NCBI RefSeq assembly: GCF_030283205.1
Contig: NZ_JASNWF010000006.1
Span: 186,001-250,000, forward strand
DNA length: 64,000 nt
Direction: 5' to 3'
DNA from: Actinomadura opuntiae
GTDB lineage: Bacteria > Actinomycetota > Actinomycetes > Streptosporangiales > Streptosporangiaceae
A model generated the notes under the pieces. That model saw nothing but the letters and a program-made list of their open reading frames with translations, did no database searches and was not told where the DNA came from. Position 1 is the first letter of the stretch, and every line of letters begins with the position of its first letter. The position numbers and the translations under genes are program-made. This document shows, in pieces, positions 32,643 to 41,000 of the stretch.

Positions 32643-32747
32643 CGGATTTTGCTCTACGCGGGTACCGGGCGCGCATTAGCGCGATTTTCGCCAGGGCAAT
32701 CACCTGGCGGAAAGCGAGCGATGCGCGGCACAGAGGAAAGGGCAGGA

Positions 32748-33569
32748 ATGCAGAGAAAAGGCTCGGAACGGTCGCCCGTGGGGGCGGCGGCGCTGGTGGC
32801 CGCCGGTGCGGCGGGCCTGGCGCTGGCGGCACCGGCCGCGGCGTCATCGGCCGCATCGGACCCGGCCGCGGCGGGCACCGTCACCTACCAGGCGACGCTG
32901 CGCCCGCTCAACCACCAGACGGGGTCGGGACGGCTGACACTGCGGTTGCGCGGCGCGACCGCGACCATCACCGAGCACTATTCCGGGCTCGCCGCGAAAT
33001 TCAACGGCAAGCCGTATCCGCACGTACAGCACATTCACGGCGGTGCCCGCGGCATGTGCCCGGCCATGTCCGCCGACCGGAACAACGACGGCGTGGTCAG
33101 CACGGCGGAGGGGCTGCCGTCCTACGGCCCGATCCAGACGACGCTGTCGGTGCGGGGCGACATCACGCCGAAGGCGGGTACCAACCTGAAGATCGCGCCG
33201 ATGGGGCCGAGCCTGCGCTACAAGCGGACGATCACGCTGAGCCCGGCGGCCGTGGCGTCGCTGCGCAAGGGCATCGCGGTCGTGGTCGTGCACGGCGACG
33301 ACCCGAAGACGCTCAGCCGCAAGGCGCAGAAGGAGAAGAGCGAGCTGGTGCCGTCGCTGCCGCTGGCCGCGACCTCGCCCGCGCTGTGCGGCGTGCTCAA
33401 GGCCATGCCGGCGGGCGGCGCCGGGACCGGCATCGGCTCCACCGCCGGCAGCGGTGAATCGATGGGCACCTGGCTGTTCGGCACGGGCGCGGGCCTCGCG
33501 GGCGCGGGCGCGCTGGCGCGCGTCCTGCTCGTCCGGCGCCGGGGTCGGGTGGCGTGCCGGCCCGTATGA
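32748..33569 (+). CDS. CHRD-like secreted, membrane-anchored protein
   Basis: A 273-residue exported protein. A signal peptide (about residues 1-34, ending in AAPAAASSA) leads to a CHRD-like beta domain with GTVTYQATLRPLNHQTGSGRL and HVQHIHGGARGMCPAMSADRNNDG. The latter has a Dx(N/D)xDG calcium-like loop. A Gly/Ser-rich linker, a C-terminal hydrophobic helix (about 245-262) and a basic tail RRRGRV end it. The architecture is that of a sortase substrate, and a class F sortase follows with an ATGA overlap, but no LPXTG-like motif is evident. ATG 32748 has AGGAAAGG before it; ATG 32721 is an alternative. Confidence 0.75.
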   Translation: MQRKGSERSPVGAAALVAAGAAGLALAAPAAASSAASDPAAAGTVTYQATLRPLNHQTGSGRLTLRLRGATATITEHYSGLAAKFNGKPYPHVQHIHGGARGMCPAMSADRNNDGVVSTAEGLPSYGPIQTTLSVRGDITPKAGTNLKIAPMGPSLRYKRTITLSPAAVASLRKGIAVVVVHGDDPKTLSRKAQKEKSELVPSLPLAATSPALCGVLKAMPAGGAGTGIGSTAGSGESMGTWLFGTGAGLAGAGALARVLLVRRRGRVACRPV

Positions 33570-34264
33570 AGCGCCGCCCTGCCGTGGCGCGCGGCGACCG
33601 CCAGGCCGTGGGGCTGGGCTTGGCGGCCGCCGCGTGCGGGATCGTGGCCGTGACGACGGCGGTCATGGGGCACCGGGGCCCGGCGCCGCAGGCGCCCGCC
33701 GCGCCGCGCACCTGGGCGCCGCCGCAGGCGCAGCGCGCGGAACAGGCCCTCGCGCTCCCGGCGGCGCCGCCGATGCGGATCGCGATCCCGGCGCTCGGCG
33801 TCCACGCCCCGGTGGCCCGCGCCGGCCTGCGCCCGGACGGGACGCTGCAACCGCCGCGGCCCCCGCACCAGGACCGTCCCGCCTGGTACACCGGCTCGGT
33901 GACGCCCGGCGAGGCGGGCACCGCCGTCATCGAGGGGCATCTGGACTCGTACGCGGGGCCGTCGGTGTTCTTCCGGCTCGGGCGGCTTCGTCCCGGCCAG
34001 GACGTGCGGGTGCGGCGCTCGGACGGGACGACCGCGGTGTTCACCGTCGACGCCGTCCGCCGGTTCGCCAAGGACGGCTTCCCGACGCGCGCGGTCTACA
34101 CCGACACGCCGGGGCCGTCCCTGCGGCTCATCACCTGCGGCGGCGCGTTCGACACCGCCACCCGGCACTACCGCGACAACACGGTCGCCTTCGCGCACCT
34201 CACCGCCGTCGCCCGCACGCCCGTCAGTGCTTGCGGCCGGGCAGGTTCTCGTACATGTCGGTGA
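33566..34264 (+). CDS. Class F sortase
   Basis: A 232-residue sortase with one N-terminal membrane helix (about residues 15-35) and the catalytic fold. H125 is in VIEGHLDSY, C191 in LRLITCGGAFD, and an arginine in ATRHYRDN about 10 residues later completes the triad. Class F enzymes are typical of actinobacteria and attach surface proteins to the envelope. ATG 33566 overlaps the stop of the CHRD-like gene, the obvious candidate substrate. The last 41 bases overlap the convergent ThDP-enzyme gene, and the Cys/Arg-rich tail there is probably not functional. Confidence 0.85.
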   Translation: MKRRPAVARGDRQAVGLGLAAAACGIVAVTTAVMGHRGPAPQAPAAPRTWAPPQAQRAEQALALPAAPPMRIAIPALGVHAPVARAGLRPDGTLQPPRPPHQDRPAWYTGSVTPGEAGTAVIEGHLDSYAGPSVFFRLGRLRPGQDVRVRRSDGTTAVFTVDAVRRFAKDGFPTRAVYTDTPGPSLRLITCGGAFDTATRHYRDNTVAFAHLTAVARTPVSACGRAGSRTCR

Positions 34265-36026
34265 GCTTCTGCCGGAAGCCGCGCTCGGCGATGCCGAACT
34301 TCTGCGGGTCCTTGATGCCGGCCTTGACGGCCTTCTTGGCCTGGTCGCTCATGATGTGCGGCGGGATCGGGGCGATCTCGTTGTCCACCACGAACTCCAG
34401 CACGACCGGGCGGTCGCTGGACAGCGCCTGCTTCCAGGCGTCGGTGACCTTCTTCGGCTCGTCGCAGTAGATGCCCTTCAGCCCCGCCAGCTCGGCGTAC
34501 TTGGCGTAGGGGAAGTCGGGGATCGTCTGCGAGCCCGGGTACTTCGGGTCGCCGCCCATCGCGCGCTGCTCCCAGGTGACCTGGTTGAGGTCCTGGTTGT
34601 TGAACACGGCGAAGATGAGCGGCGGGGAGCCGGCGAGCCGGTCGGCGTACCGCTTGACGGTGAGCATCTCGTTCATGCCGTTCATCTGGAACGCGCCGTC
34701 CCCGACGAAGCAGATCACCGGGCGGTCCGGGTAGGCGAACCGCGCCGCGATCGCGTACGGGACGCCGGGCCCCATCGTCGCGAGCGTCCCGGACAGCGAG
34801 GCCTTCATGCCGTCGCGGAGCTTGATGTGCCGGGCCCACCAGTTGGTGGCCGAGCCGGAGTCGGCGGTGAGGATCGTGCCGTCGGGCAGCAGCGGCGACA
34901 GCTCGTGCGCGACCGCCTGCGGATTGATCTTCCCGCCGAAGCTCTGCTTCGCCCGCTTGTCCATCACCGTGTTCCAGGTGCGGACGTTCTCCTCGATCTC
35001 GTCCCGCCAGGACCGGTCCTTCTTGCGCTTCAGGAGCGGGATCAGCTCCCTCAGGGTCTCCTTGGCGTCCCCGACGACGTGCGCGTCCATCGGGTAGCGG
35101 ATGCCGATCATCCGGCCGTCGATGTCGATCTCGACGCCCTTGCAGCTGCCCTCGTCCGGCAGCCACTCGGCGTAGGGGAAGCTCGAACCGATCATGAACA
35201 GCACGTCGCAGTTCATCATCATCTCGTCGCTGGCCTTGGAGCCGAGCAGCCCGATCGGGCCGGTGACGAACGGCAGGTCGTCCGGGACGACCTCGCGGCC
35301 GAGCAGCGCCTTGGCGATGCCGGCGCCGAGCAGCTCGGCGGTCTCGATGACCTCCGCCTCGGCGTCGGCCGCGCCCTGCCCGATCAGCATCGCGACCTTC
35401 TTGCCCCCGTTGAGGATGTCGGCCGCCTTGCGCAGCTCCTCCTTGTTGGGCAGGACCCGCGGCTGGCTCCAGCCGACGCTGGAGTAGACCGAGCCGTGCT
35501 CCTTCGGCGGCGACGGGACGGCGTCGCTCTCCTGGACGTCCTCCGGGATGATGATCGTCGCCACGCCGCGGGTGGTGAGCGCGGTCTTGAACGCGCGGTC
35601 GATGATGTGCCGCATCTGCCCCGGGTCCATGCAGATCTGCACGAACTCCGACACGTCGGAGAACAGGTTCTCCAGCGCGACTTCCTGCTGGTAGTGGGTG
35701 CCCTGGGACTGCCGCTTCTGCTGCCCGATGATCGCGACGACGGGCTGGTGGTCCAGCTTGGCGTCGTACAGGCCGTTCAGCAGGTGGATGGCGCCGGGGC
35801 CGGACGTGGCGATGCACACCCCGACCTCGCCGGTGAACTTGGCATGGGCGCAGGCCATGAAGGCGGCCATCTCCTCGTGCCGCGTCTGGATGAACTCCGG
35901 ATGCCCCTTGGCGCGGTCGAACGCGCCGAGCATTCCGTTGATCCCGTCGCCCGGGTAGCCGAAGACCCGGTCGATGCTCCATTCGCGCAGCCGCTCGAGC
36001 ACGTAGTCGGCTACCTGCTGCCCCAT
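34224..36026 (-). CDS. Thiamine-diphosphate enzyme, pyruvate oxidase/dehydrogenase (PoxB-like)
   Basis: A 600-residue ThDP-dependent enzyme related to pyruvate:quinone oxidoreductase and acetolactate synthase. The N-terminal pyrimidine domain has the catalytic-type glutamate in TRHEEMAAFMACAHAKF. The middle domain binds the FAD/NAD-like region. The C-terminal domain has the metal-ThDP motif GDGAFQMN (near residue 441) with NNQDLNQ about 30 residues later. It may decarboxylate pyruvate to acetate or acetyl phosphate, but sequence alone does not settle the reaction. ATG 36026 follows GGAGAG. It converges on the sortase gene. Confidence 0.87.
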   Translation of the reverse strand: MGQQVADYVLERLREWSIDRVFGYPGDGINGMLGAFDRAKGHPEFIQTRHEEMAAFMACAHAKFTGEVGVCIATSGPGAIHLLNGLYDAKLDHQPVVAIIGQQKRQSQGTHYQQEVALENLFSDVSEFVQICMDPGQMRHIIDRAFKTALTTRGVATIIIPEDVQESDAVPSPPKEHGSVYSSVGWSQPRVLPNKEELRKAADILNGGKKVAMLIGQGAADAEAEVIETAELLGAGIAKALLGREVVPDDLPFVTGPIGLLGSKASDEMMMNCDVLFMIGSSFPYAEWLPDEGSCKGVEIDIDGRMIGIRYPMDAHVVGDAKETLRELIPLLKRKKDRSWRDEIEENVRTWNTVMDKRAKQSFGGKINPQAVAHELSPLLPDGTILTADSGSATNWWARHIKLRDGMKASLSGTLATMGPGVPYAIAARFAYPDRPVICFVGDGAFQMNGMNEMLTVKRYADRLAGSPPLIFAVFNNQDLNQVTWEQRAMGGDPKYPGSQTIPDFPYAKYAELAGLKGIYCDEPKKVTDAWKQALSSDRPVVLEFVVDNEIAPIPPHIMSDQAKKAVKAGIKDPQKFGIAERGFRQKLTDMYENLPGRKH

Positions 36027-36194
36027 GATCTCTCCAGTTCCGGTCGATGCGCGTGTACGTCCTAACGCCGTGTGCGTCCTAACGCCACGTCCCCGAGGGA
36101 GGCCATGGCAAACAGGGACCGCGCTCCGGAGGGCCGGATCGTTTCGCCGCCGCTTCCAGCGGTACTTAGAGGCGGACGAAAGGGGGAGCGGCCG

Positions 36195-37316
36195 ATGAGC
36201 ACGGGAAGCGGGATCCCGGTCGACGGCATCGCGGTCCACGCGTTCGAGCTGCCGACGGACGGCCCGGACGGCGCCGAGGAGGACGGCACCCTGCGCTGGG
36301 ACTCGACGACCATGGTGCTGGTCGAGGCGAGCGCGGGCGGGCGGACCGGGATCGGCTACACCTACGGCAGCACGGCCGTGGCGACGCTCATCGAGTCCGA
36401 GTTCGCCTCCCTGGTGAAGGGCGCGGACGCGCTCGCCCCGGCCGCCGCCTGGCACCGGATGTTCGCCGCGATCCGCAACGCCGGCCGCCCCGGCGTCGGG
36501 TCCATGGCGGTGTCGGCGGTCGACGTCGCGCTGTGGGACCTGAAGGCCCGGCTGCTGGACCGGCCGCTGTACCAGGTGCTGCCGAGCTTCCACGACCGCG
36601 TCCCGGTGTACGGCAGCGGCGGCTTCACCAACTACCCGCTCGACCGGCTCACCGGGCAGCTCGCCGGCTGGGTGGAGCAGGGCATCCCGCGCGTCAAGCT
36701 CAAGATCTCCCGCTCCCCGCAGGACGACCCGCGCCGGCTCACCGCCGTCCGCGAGGCGATCGGCCCAGGCCCGGAACTGTACGTCGACTCCAACGGCGCG
36801 CTGACCCGCAAGGACGCCCTGTACTGGGCGCGCCGGCTGGCCGAGGAGTGGGACGTGCGCTGGTTCGAGGAGCCGGTCAGCTCCGACGACACCGAGGGGC
36901 TGCGGCTCGTCCGCGAGCAGGGGCCGGGACGGCTCGAGGTCGCCGCCGGCGAGTACGGGTTCGTGCTGAAGGACTTCGCGGACCTGCTGGACGGCCCGTC
37001 CGTCGACTGCCTGCAGGCCGACGTCACCCGCTGCGGCGGCATCACGGGGTTGCTGCAGGTCGCGGGCCTGTCGGCGGCCCGGCAGATCGGGCTGTCGGCG
37101 CACTGCGCCCCGGCGGTGTCGGCGCACGCGTTCTGCGCCGTCGAGCGGCTGCGCCATCTGGAGTACTTCCACGACCACGTGCGCTTCGAGCACCTGGTCT
37201 TCGACGGGACGCTCAGCCCGGAGGACGGCGCGCTCCGGCCCGCGGCCGACCGTCCCGGCCTCGGCCTCGAGGTCAAGTGGACGGACGCCGCCAAGTACCG
37301 CGTCCACGGCACCTGA
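36195..37316 (+). CDS. Enolase-superfamily enzyme (mandelate racemase/muconate lactonizing type)
   Basis: A 373-residue enzyme with the MR/MLE N-terminal capping domain and TIM barrel. Visible active-site residues are K168 and K170 in VKLKIS, metal ligands D198 (YVDSNG), E225 (WFEEPV) and about E251 (AGEYG), and H303 in GLSAHCAP. This set fits acid-sugar dehydratase or racemase members. SNGALTRKDALYWARRL is a typical barrel segment. The substrate is open; nothing nearby specifies a sugar pathway. ATG 36195 follows AGGGGGAG. Confidence 0.87.
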   Translation: MSTGSGIPVDGIAVHAFELPTDGPDGAEEDGTLRWDSTTMVLVEASAGGRTGIGYTYGSTAVATLIESEFASLVKGADALAPAAAWHRMFAAIRNAGRPGVGSMAVSAVDVALWDLKARLLDRPLYQVLPSFHDRVPVYGSGGFTNYPLDRLTGQLAGWVEQGIPRVKLKISRSPQDDPRRLTAVREAIGPGPELYVDSNGALTRKDALYWARRLAEEWDVRWFEEPVSSDDTEGLRLVREQGPGRLEVAAGEYGFVLKDFADLLDGPSVDCLQADVTRCGGITGLLQVAGLSAARQIGLSAHCAPAVSAHAFCAVERLRHLEYFHDHVRFEHLVFDGTLSPEDGALRPAADRPGLGLEVKWTDAAKYRVHGT

Positions 37317-37370
37317 CCCCGCCCGCCTGCACGATGCTGGACGGTCGGTTGTCCGAGGCGAGCGGGACCG

Positions 37371-37505
37371 TCAGAACGGCGGGCCGCCCTGCGTCGACGC
37401 CCACACCCACACGTAGAGGATGAAGCCGGTCGCGATCAGTCCCAGCAGCATGGGCCACCTGGGGCCCGCCGCACTCCGCCTGCGCCTGGCGTTCACGCCC
37501 ACCAC
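37371..37505 (-). CDS. Small single-helix membrane protein
   Basis: A 44-residue product from GTG 37505: a basic N-terminus (NARRRRSAAGPRW), one helix (PMLLGLIATGFILYVWVWA) and a short STQGGPPF tail. GGAACGGG lies upstream of the GTG; the frame stays open to 37601. The positive-inside layout supports a real membrane protein, but its function is not known. It lies in the gap between the enolase gene and the HD-GYP gene. Confidence 0.45.
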   Translation of the reverse strand: MVGVNARRRRSAAGPRWPMLLGLIATGFILYVWVWASTQGGPPF

Positions 37506-37619
37506 CCCGTTCCGTCCGGCCGAAGGCCCTGTCGCCGCATCAATGACGGCTTCTCCGCGGAGATCGGGTCTATGCCCTGGGACGGGCAAACTCGGCGTCA
37601 CGCGGCGGCGTGCCGCGCC

Positions 37620-38924
37620 CTATACCTGGCGGGGGTCGGCGGCGGGAGCGTTGCGGGCGGCCGTGTCGAGGCGGTGCTCGCGCTGCGGCTCCCAGCCGTG
37701 CGCCTCCAGCGCGCGCAGGAACGCCTCCACCATCACCGGGTCGAAGTGGGTGCCGGCGCTGCGGCGCAGCTCCTGCTTGGCGTCGGCGACCGGGATCGGG
37801 CCCTTGTAGGGGCGGGCCGAGGTCATCACGTCGAACGCGTCGGCCACGCCGATCACCCGGGCGAACTCGGGGATCTCGTCGCCGACCAGGCCCATCGGGT
37901 AGCCGCGGCCGTCCATCTTCTCGTGGTGGTGCAGGATCCCGGCGAGCGCCTCGTCCAGGAACCCGATCTCCCGGACGATCTCCAGCCCGCGCATCGGGTG
38001 CAGCTGGACGGCCGCGAACTCCTCGTCGGTGAGGCGGTCCTCCTTGCGGAGGATCTTCGTCGGGACCCCGATCTTGCCGATGTCGTGCAGCATGCCCGCG
38101 TACCGGATGGCCTCGACCCGTTCGGGGCGCATCCCGATCTGGCGGGCGATCATCACCGCGCCGCGCGACACCCGCTCGGAGTGCCCGCGGGTGGCCGGGT
38201 CCTTGGTCTCGACGGCCTGGCACAGCGCGGCGAGCGTCGCGTCGTAGGCGCGCCGCTGCCCGAACGTCTGCTCCAGCGCCCACCGCGCGACGAACAGCGG
38301 CAGCAGCACCAGCACCGCGACCAGCGGGCCGAGGTCGGCCCACAGGCCCGCGATCAGCAGCCCGTACATGCCGTACCCGACGCACACCCCGGCGAGCTGG
38401 CCGCTGTCGCGGGCCATCTCGCCGAGGTCGGACTCGCCGCTGAGCAGCAGCGCCCCCGACATCAGGACGAGGTTGACCAGCACGAACGTCAGCAGCGCGC
38501 CGACGAACGGGCCGAGCACGTCCCACACCCAGCCGGCCCGCCCGGGCTCGAAGCGGGCGCCGCCGAGCGCGCCGAACACCGCGCCGGCGGCGTACCCGCC
38601 GACCGCGAACTGCGCGCCGTTGAACAGCCGCTTGACCAGGGCGACCCTGCGCTGCCCGGTGGCCACCGCGCTCAGCCCGACCAGGGCGGCTCCGACCGGG
38701 CCGAGCAGCACCACCGACGCCAGGCTCACCGCGAAGCCCAGCGACATCCGGGCCCGCTCGACGGTCAGCCGGGCGGGCAGCGAGTCGCACATGACGAACA
38801 GGGCGACCAGCGCCACCAGGACCTGCGGGTCGACGCTCCCGGGGGACGACGCGCCGATGAGAACCGCCGCCAGGGCGACGACGCAACAGACGTAGAGCCA
38901 GGCGGCGCGGGGCAGTCCAGGCAT
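37620..38924 (-). CDS. Membrane HD-GYP domain phosphohydrolase
   Basis: A 434-residue protein with seven to eight membrane helices (about residues 8-225) followed by an HD-GYP-type domain. Motifs are KDPATRGHSERVSRGA, MLHDIGKIGVP, HPMRGLEI, ILHHHEKMDGRGYP and GVADAFDVMTSARPY. The GYP triad is kept as DGRGYP. HD-GYP domains hydrolyse cyclic di-GMP or related dinucleotides, so it may be a membrane-linked signal phosphodiesterase. ATG 38924 was chosen because the membrane region starts right there; a longer open frame upstream has no family-like sequence. Confidence 0.86.
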   Translation of the reverse strand: MPGLPRAAWLYVCCVVALAAVLIGASSPGSVDPQVLVALVALFVMCDSLPARLTVERARMSLGFAVSLASVVLLGPVGAALVGLSAVATGQRRVALVKRLFNGAQFAVGGYAAGAVFGALGGARFEPGRAGWVWDVLGPFVGALLTFVLVNLVLMSGALLLSGESDLGEMARDSGQLAGVCVGYGMYGLLIAGLWADLGPLVAVLVLLPLFVARWALEQTFGQRRAYDATLAALCQAVETKDPATRGHSERVSRGAVMIARQIGMRPERVEAIRYAGMLHDIGKIGVPTKILRKEDRLTDEEFAAVQLHPMRGLEIVREIGFLDEALAGILHHHEKMDGRGYPMGLVGDEIPEFARVIGVADAFDVMTSARPYKGPIPVADAKQELRRSAGTHFDPVMVEAFLRALEAHGWEPQREHRLDTAARNAPAADPRQV

Positions 38925-39125
38925 GCCGTCCCCCGGGGAGTCGGACTCGCGATCACTGTACGTGGTCGCTCGATCACCAAAAGCATACGCCACCTTGGCC
39001 GCGACGTGGGGGGATCCGTGCCGTCGCGCGGTGAACGCCCTCACACCCGGATTCGGCCGGGGGATGACACGTTCCCGGCAAACGGGGTAATGCCCGGATG
39101 CGGCCCCGGTCGCCGGGGCATGTAT

Positions 39126-39144
39126 TACTACGTTGGCAGTAGTA
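39126..39144. promoter_or_regulatory. Operator-like dyad TACTAC-N7-GTAGTA
   Basis: A perfect hexamer dyad with a 7-base spacer lies 49 bases upstream of the glycosyltransferase start, in an otherwise GC-rich gap. BlaI/MecI-family repressors bind dyads with TAC/GTA half sites of this kind, and a BlaI-like gene lies just past the glycosyltransferase (40565-40948). No copy was seen upstream of the BlaI-like gene itself. The regulator link is inferred. Confidence 0.45.
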
Positions 39145-39192
39145 GGTCGATCGGGGCGAGGCCCGGGCCTCGTCCCGCAGGAGGCTGATGTC

Positions 39193-40560
39193 GTGATCGG
39201 GGCGGGCGAGCGCCGGAACGTCCTGCGGCGCGCGGTGCGATGGGGCGGCAGGACGGCCGTGCGGATGCTGTCCGCACTGCTGGAGCCGCTGGCGCTGCTG
39301 GTGCTGCGGCCGGCGAACCGGCGGCGGGCGCGGCGTGCGCCCGCCGCGACGGCCCGGAAGGTCGTCTTCCTGGTGCAGCACGCGTACGGGGCGGGCGGCA
39401 CGGTCCGCACCGTGCTCAACACCGCCGGGCAGCTGGCCCGGCAGCGCGAGGTCGAGGTCGTCGGGCTGATCCGGGAGCTGCGCCGGCCGACCTTCCCGAT
39501 CCCCGACGGGGTCCGGCTGTCCTGCCTGGACGACCGGGTCGAGCCGCCCGGCGGCGCGCTCGGCCTGGCCCGCCGGGTACTGTCGCGGCTGCCGAGCCTG
39601 CTCGTCCCGATCGGCGAGCCGTCCTACCGGCGCTGCTCGCTCTGGACCGACCTGCTGCTCATCCGGTTCCTGCGCTCGCTGCGCACCGGCCTGCTGATCA
39701 CCACGCGGCCGGGCCTGAACCTCGCGGCGGCGGTGTTCGCGCCGCCGGAGGTCCGCACCGTCGGGCAGGAGCACATGAACCTCGGCAGCCACCGGCCGGA
39801 CGTGCGCGACCGCGTGCTGCGCCGCTACGGCCGGCTCGACGCGGTCGTCACGCTGACCGCGGCCGACCTGGCCGGCTACCGCCGCGAGCTGCCGGACGCG
39901 CGGCGGCTGGTGTGCATCCCGAACGCGCTGCCGGAGCTGGACGGCGGGCCCGCCGACCCCGCCGCGACCACGGTGCTGGCCGCCGGGCGGCTCGTCCGGC
40001 AGAAGGGCTTCGACCTGCTGCTGGACGCCTGGGAGCGGGTCGCGGCGGAGCATCCCGGCTGGACGCTGCGGATCTACGGCGGCGGGCCGTGGCGGCAGCG
40101 GCTGCAACGCCGGATCGACCGGCGGGGGCTGTCGTCCAGCGCGTTCCTGATGGGCCGGACGGACGACATCGGCACCGCGATGTCCGAGGCGTCGATCTTC
40201 GTGCTGAGCTCCCGGTACGAGGGGCTGCCGCTGGTGCTGCTGGAGGCGATGAGCAAGGGCCTCGGCGTGGTGTCGTTCGACTGCCCGACCGGCCCGCGCG
40301 AGCTGCTCACCGACGGCGTCGACGGCCTGCTGGTCAAGGGCGGGGACGTGGCGGCGCTGGCGGGGGCGATCGGCCGGCTGATCGACGACCTGCCGCTGCG
40401 CGCCCGGCTCGGGGAGCAGGCCGTTGGGGCGATGGCCCGCTACTCGCCGGAGGCGGTCGGCGCCGAATGGGACGCGCTGCTCGACGATCTGGTGCGGCCC
40501 GCTCCCGCGCGGCGACCCGCGCGGCGCCGCGTCCCGGAGAAGGAGGCCGGGCTCCTGTGA
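39193..40560 (+). CDS. GT4-family glycosyltransferase
   Basis: A 455-residue GT-B fold glycosyltransferase. The N-terminal domain has VVFLVQHAYGAGGTVRTVLN, the acceptor-side loop. The C-terminal donor domain has LAAGRLVRQKGFDLLLDAW, IYGGGPWRQRL and the E-x7-E motif in RYEGLPLVLLEAMSKGLGVV. The family adds nucleotide-sugar-derived sugars to glycans, teichoic acids or lipids. GTG 39193 follows AGGAGGC by about 7 bases; a basic 45-residue N-terminal stretch may touch the membrane. It is a lone gene with the dyad at 39126-39144 in its promoter region. Confidence 0.87.
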   Translation: MIGAGERRNVLRRAVRWGGRTAVRMLSALLEPLALLVLRPANRRRARRAPAATARKVVFLVQHAYGAGGTVRTVLNTAGQLARQREVEVVGLIRELRRPTFPIPDGVRLSCLDDRVEPPGGALGLARRVLSRLPSLLVPIGEPSYRRCSLWTDLLLIRFLRSLRTGLLITTRPGLNLAAAVFAPPEVRTVGQEHMNLGSHRPDVRDRVLRRYGRLDAVVTLTAADLAGYRRELPDARRLVCIPNALPELDGGPADPAATTVLAAGRLVRQKGFDLLLDAWERVAAEHPGWTLRIYGGGPWRQRLQRRIDRRGLSSSAFLMGRTDDIGTAMSEASIFVLSSRYEGLPLVLLEAMSKGLGVVSFDCPTGPRELLTDGVDGLLVKGGDVAALAGAIGRLIDDLPLRARLGEQAVGAMARYSPEAVGAEWDALLDDLVRPAPARRPARRRVPEKEAGLL

Positions 40561-40564
40561 CGGG

Positions 40565-40948
40565 CTAGGCGGACGGGCCGCGGGGGTCGCCGCCGAGCAG
40601 GCGCAGCAGGACGTCCTCGTCCTCCGGCGACAGCTCGCCGACGAAGCGCGCGAGGACGTCGGCGCGCTGGTCCTCCTCGCCGAGGAGCCGCCGCATCTGC
40701 ACCGCCCTGCGGCCCGCCTCGTCGCGCAGGAACGAGTACGCGTAGCCGCGGCCGGCCCGTTCGCGTTCGGCCAGGCCCTTCTCGTGCAGCCGCGCCAGCA
40801 CGGTCATCACCGTGGTGTAGGCCAGCGGCCGGGCCAGCCGTTCGCCGACCTCGCGCGGGGTGAGCGGCTCAGCGGTCTGCTCCAGGACCGCGAGGACCTC
40901 CGCCTCCAGATCGCCCTTGGCGCGCCGGTCGCCTGCGGGCCTGGGCAT
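40565..40948 (-). CDS. BlaI/MecI/CopY-family repressor
   Basis: A 127-residue winged-helix protein: GDLEAEVLAVLEQTAEPLTPREVGERL, then LAYTTVMTVLARLHEKGLAERERAGRGYAYSF, then the helical dimerisation tail. This is the classic BlaI/MecI fold. In beta-lactamase systems the repressor is cut by a BlaR1 protease; no M56 protease gene is next to it. It follows the ApbE gene in the same direction (52 bp gap), so it may be co-transcribed with the flavin module. ATG 40948 follows GGAGGGATCC. Confidence 0.85.
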   Translation of the reverse strand: MPRPAGDRRAKGDLEAEVLAVLEQTAEPLTPREVGERLARPLAYTTVMTVLARLHEKGLAERERAGRGYAYSFLRDEAGRRAVQMRRLLGEEDQRADVLARFVGELSPEDEDVLLRLLGGDPRGPSA

Positions 40949-41000
40949 GGGCGGATCCCTCCGGACGGAACGCGACGGCGGTGGCACGGTCCACCCAAAC

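Noticed and set aside
32689..32709. 7-bp hairpin before the CHRD-like gene (CGCCAGG ... CCTGGCG)
   Set aside because: Too short and without a T tract; it does not stand out from chance in such GC-rich DNA, although it could end the ABC1-kinase transcript.
33440..33520. LPXTG-like sorting signal in the CHRD-like protein
   Set aside because: No LPxTG or close variant precedes the hydrophobic helix.
36027..37307. Open frame extending the ThDP enzyme N-terminus to over 1000 residues
   Set aside because: It is antisense to the enolase-superfamily gene; the enzyme family starts at MGQQVADYVLERL.
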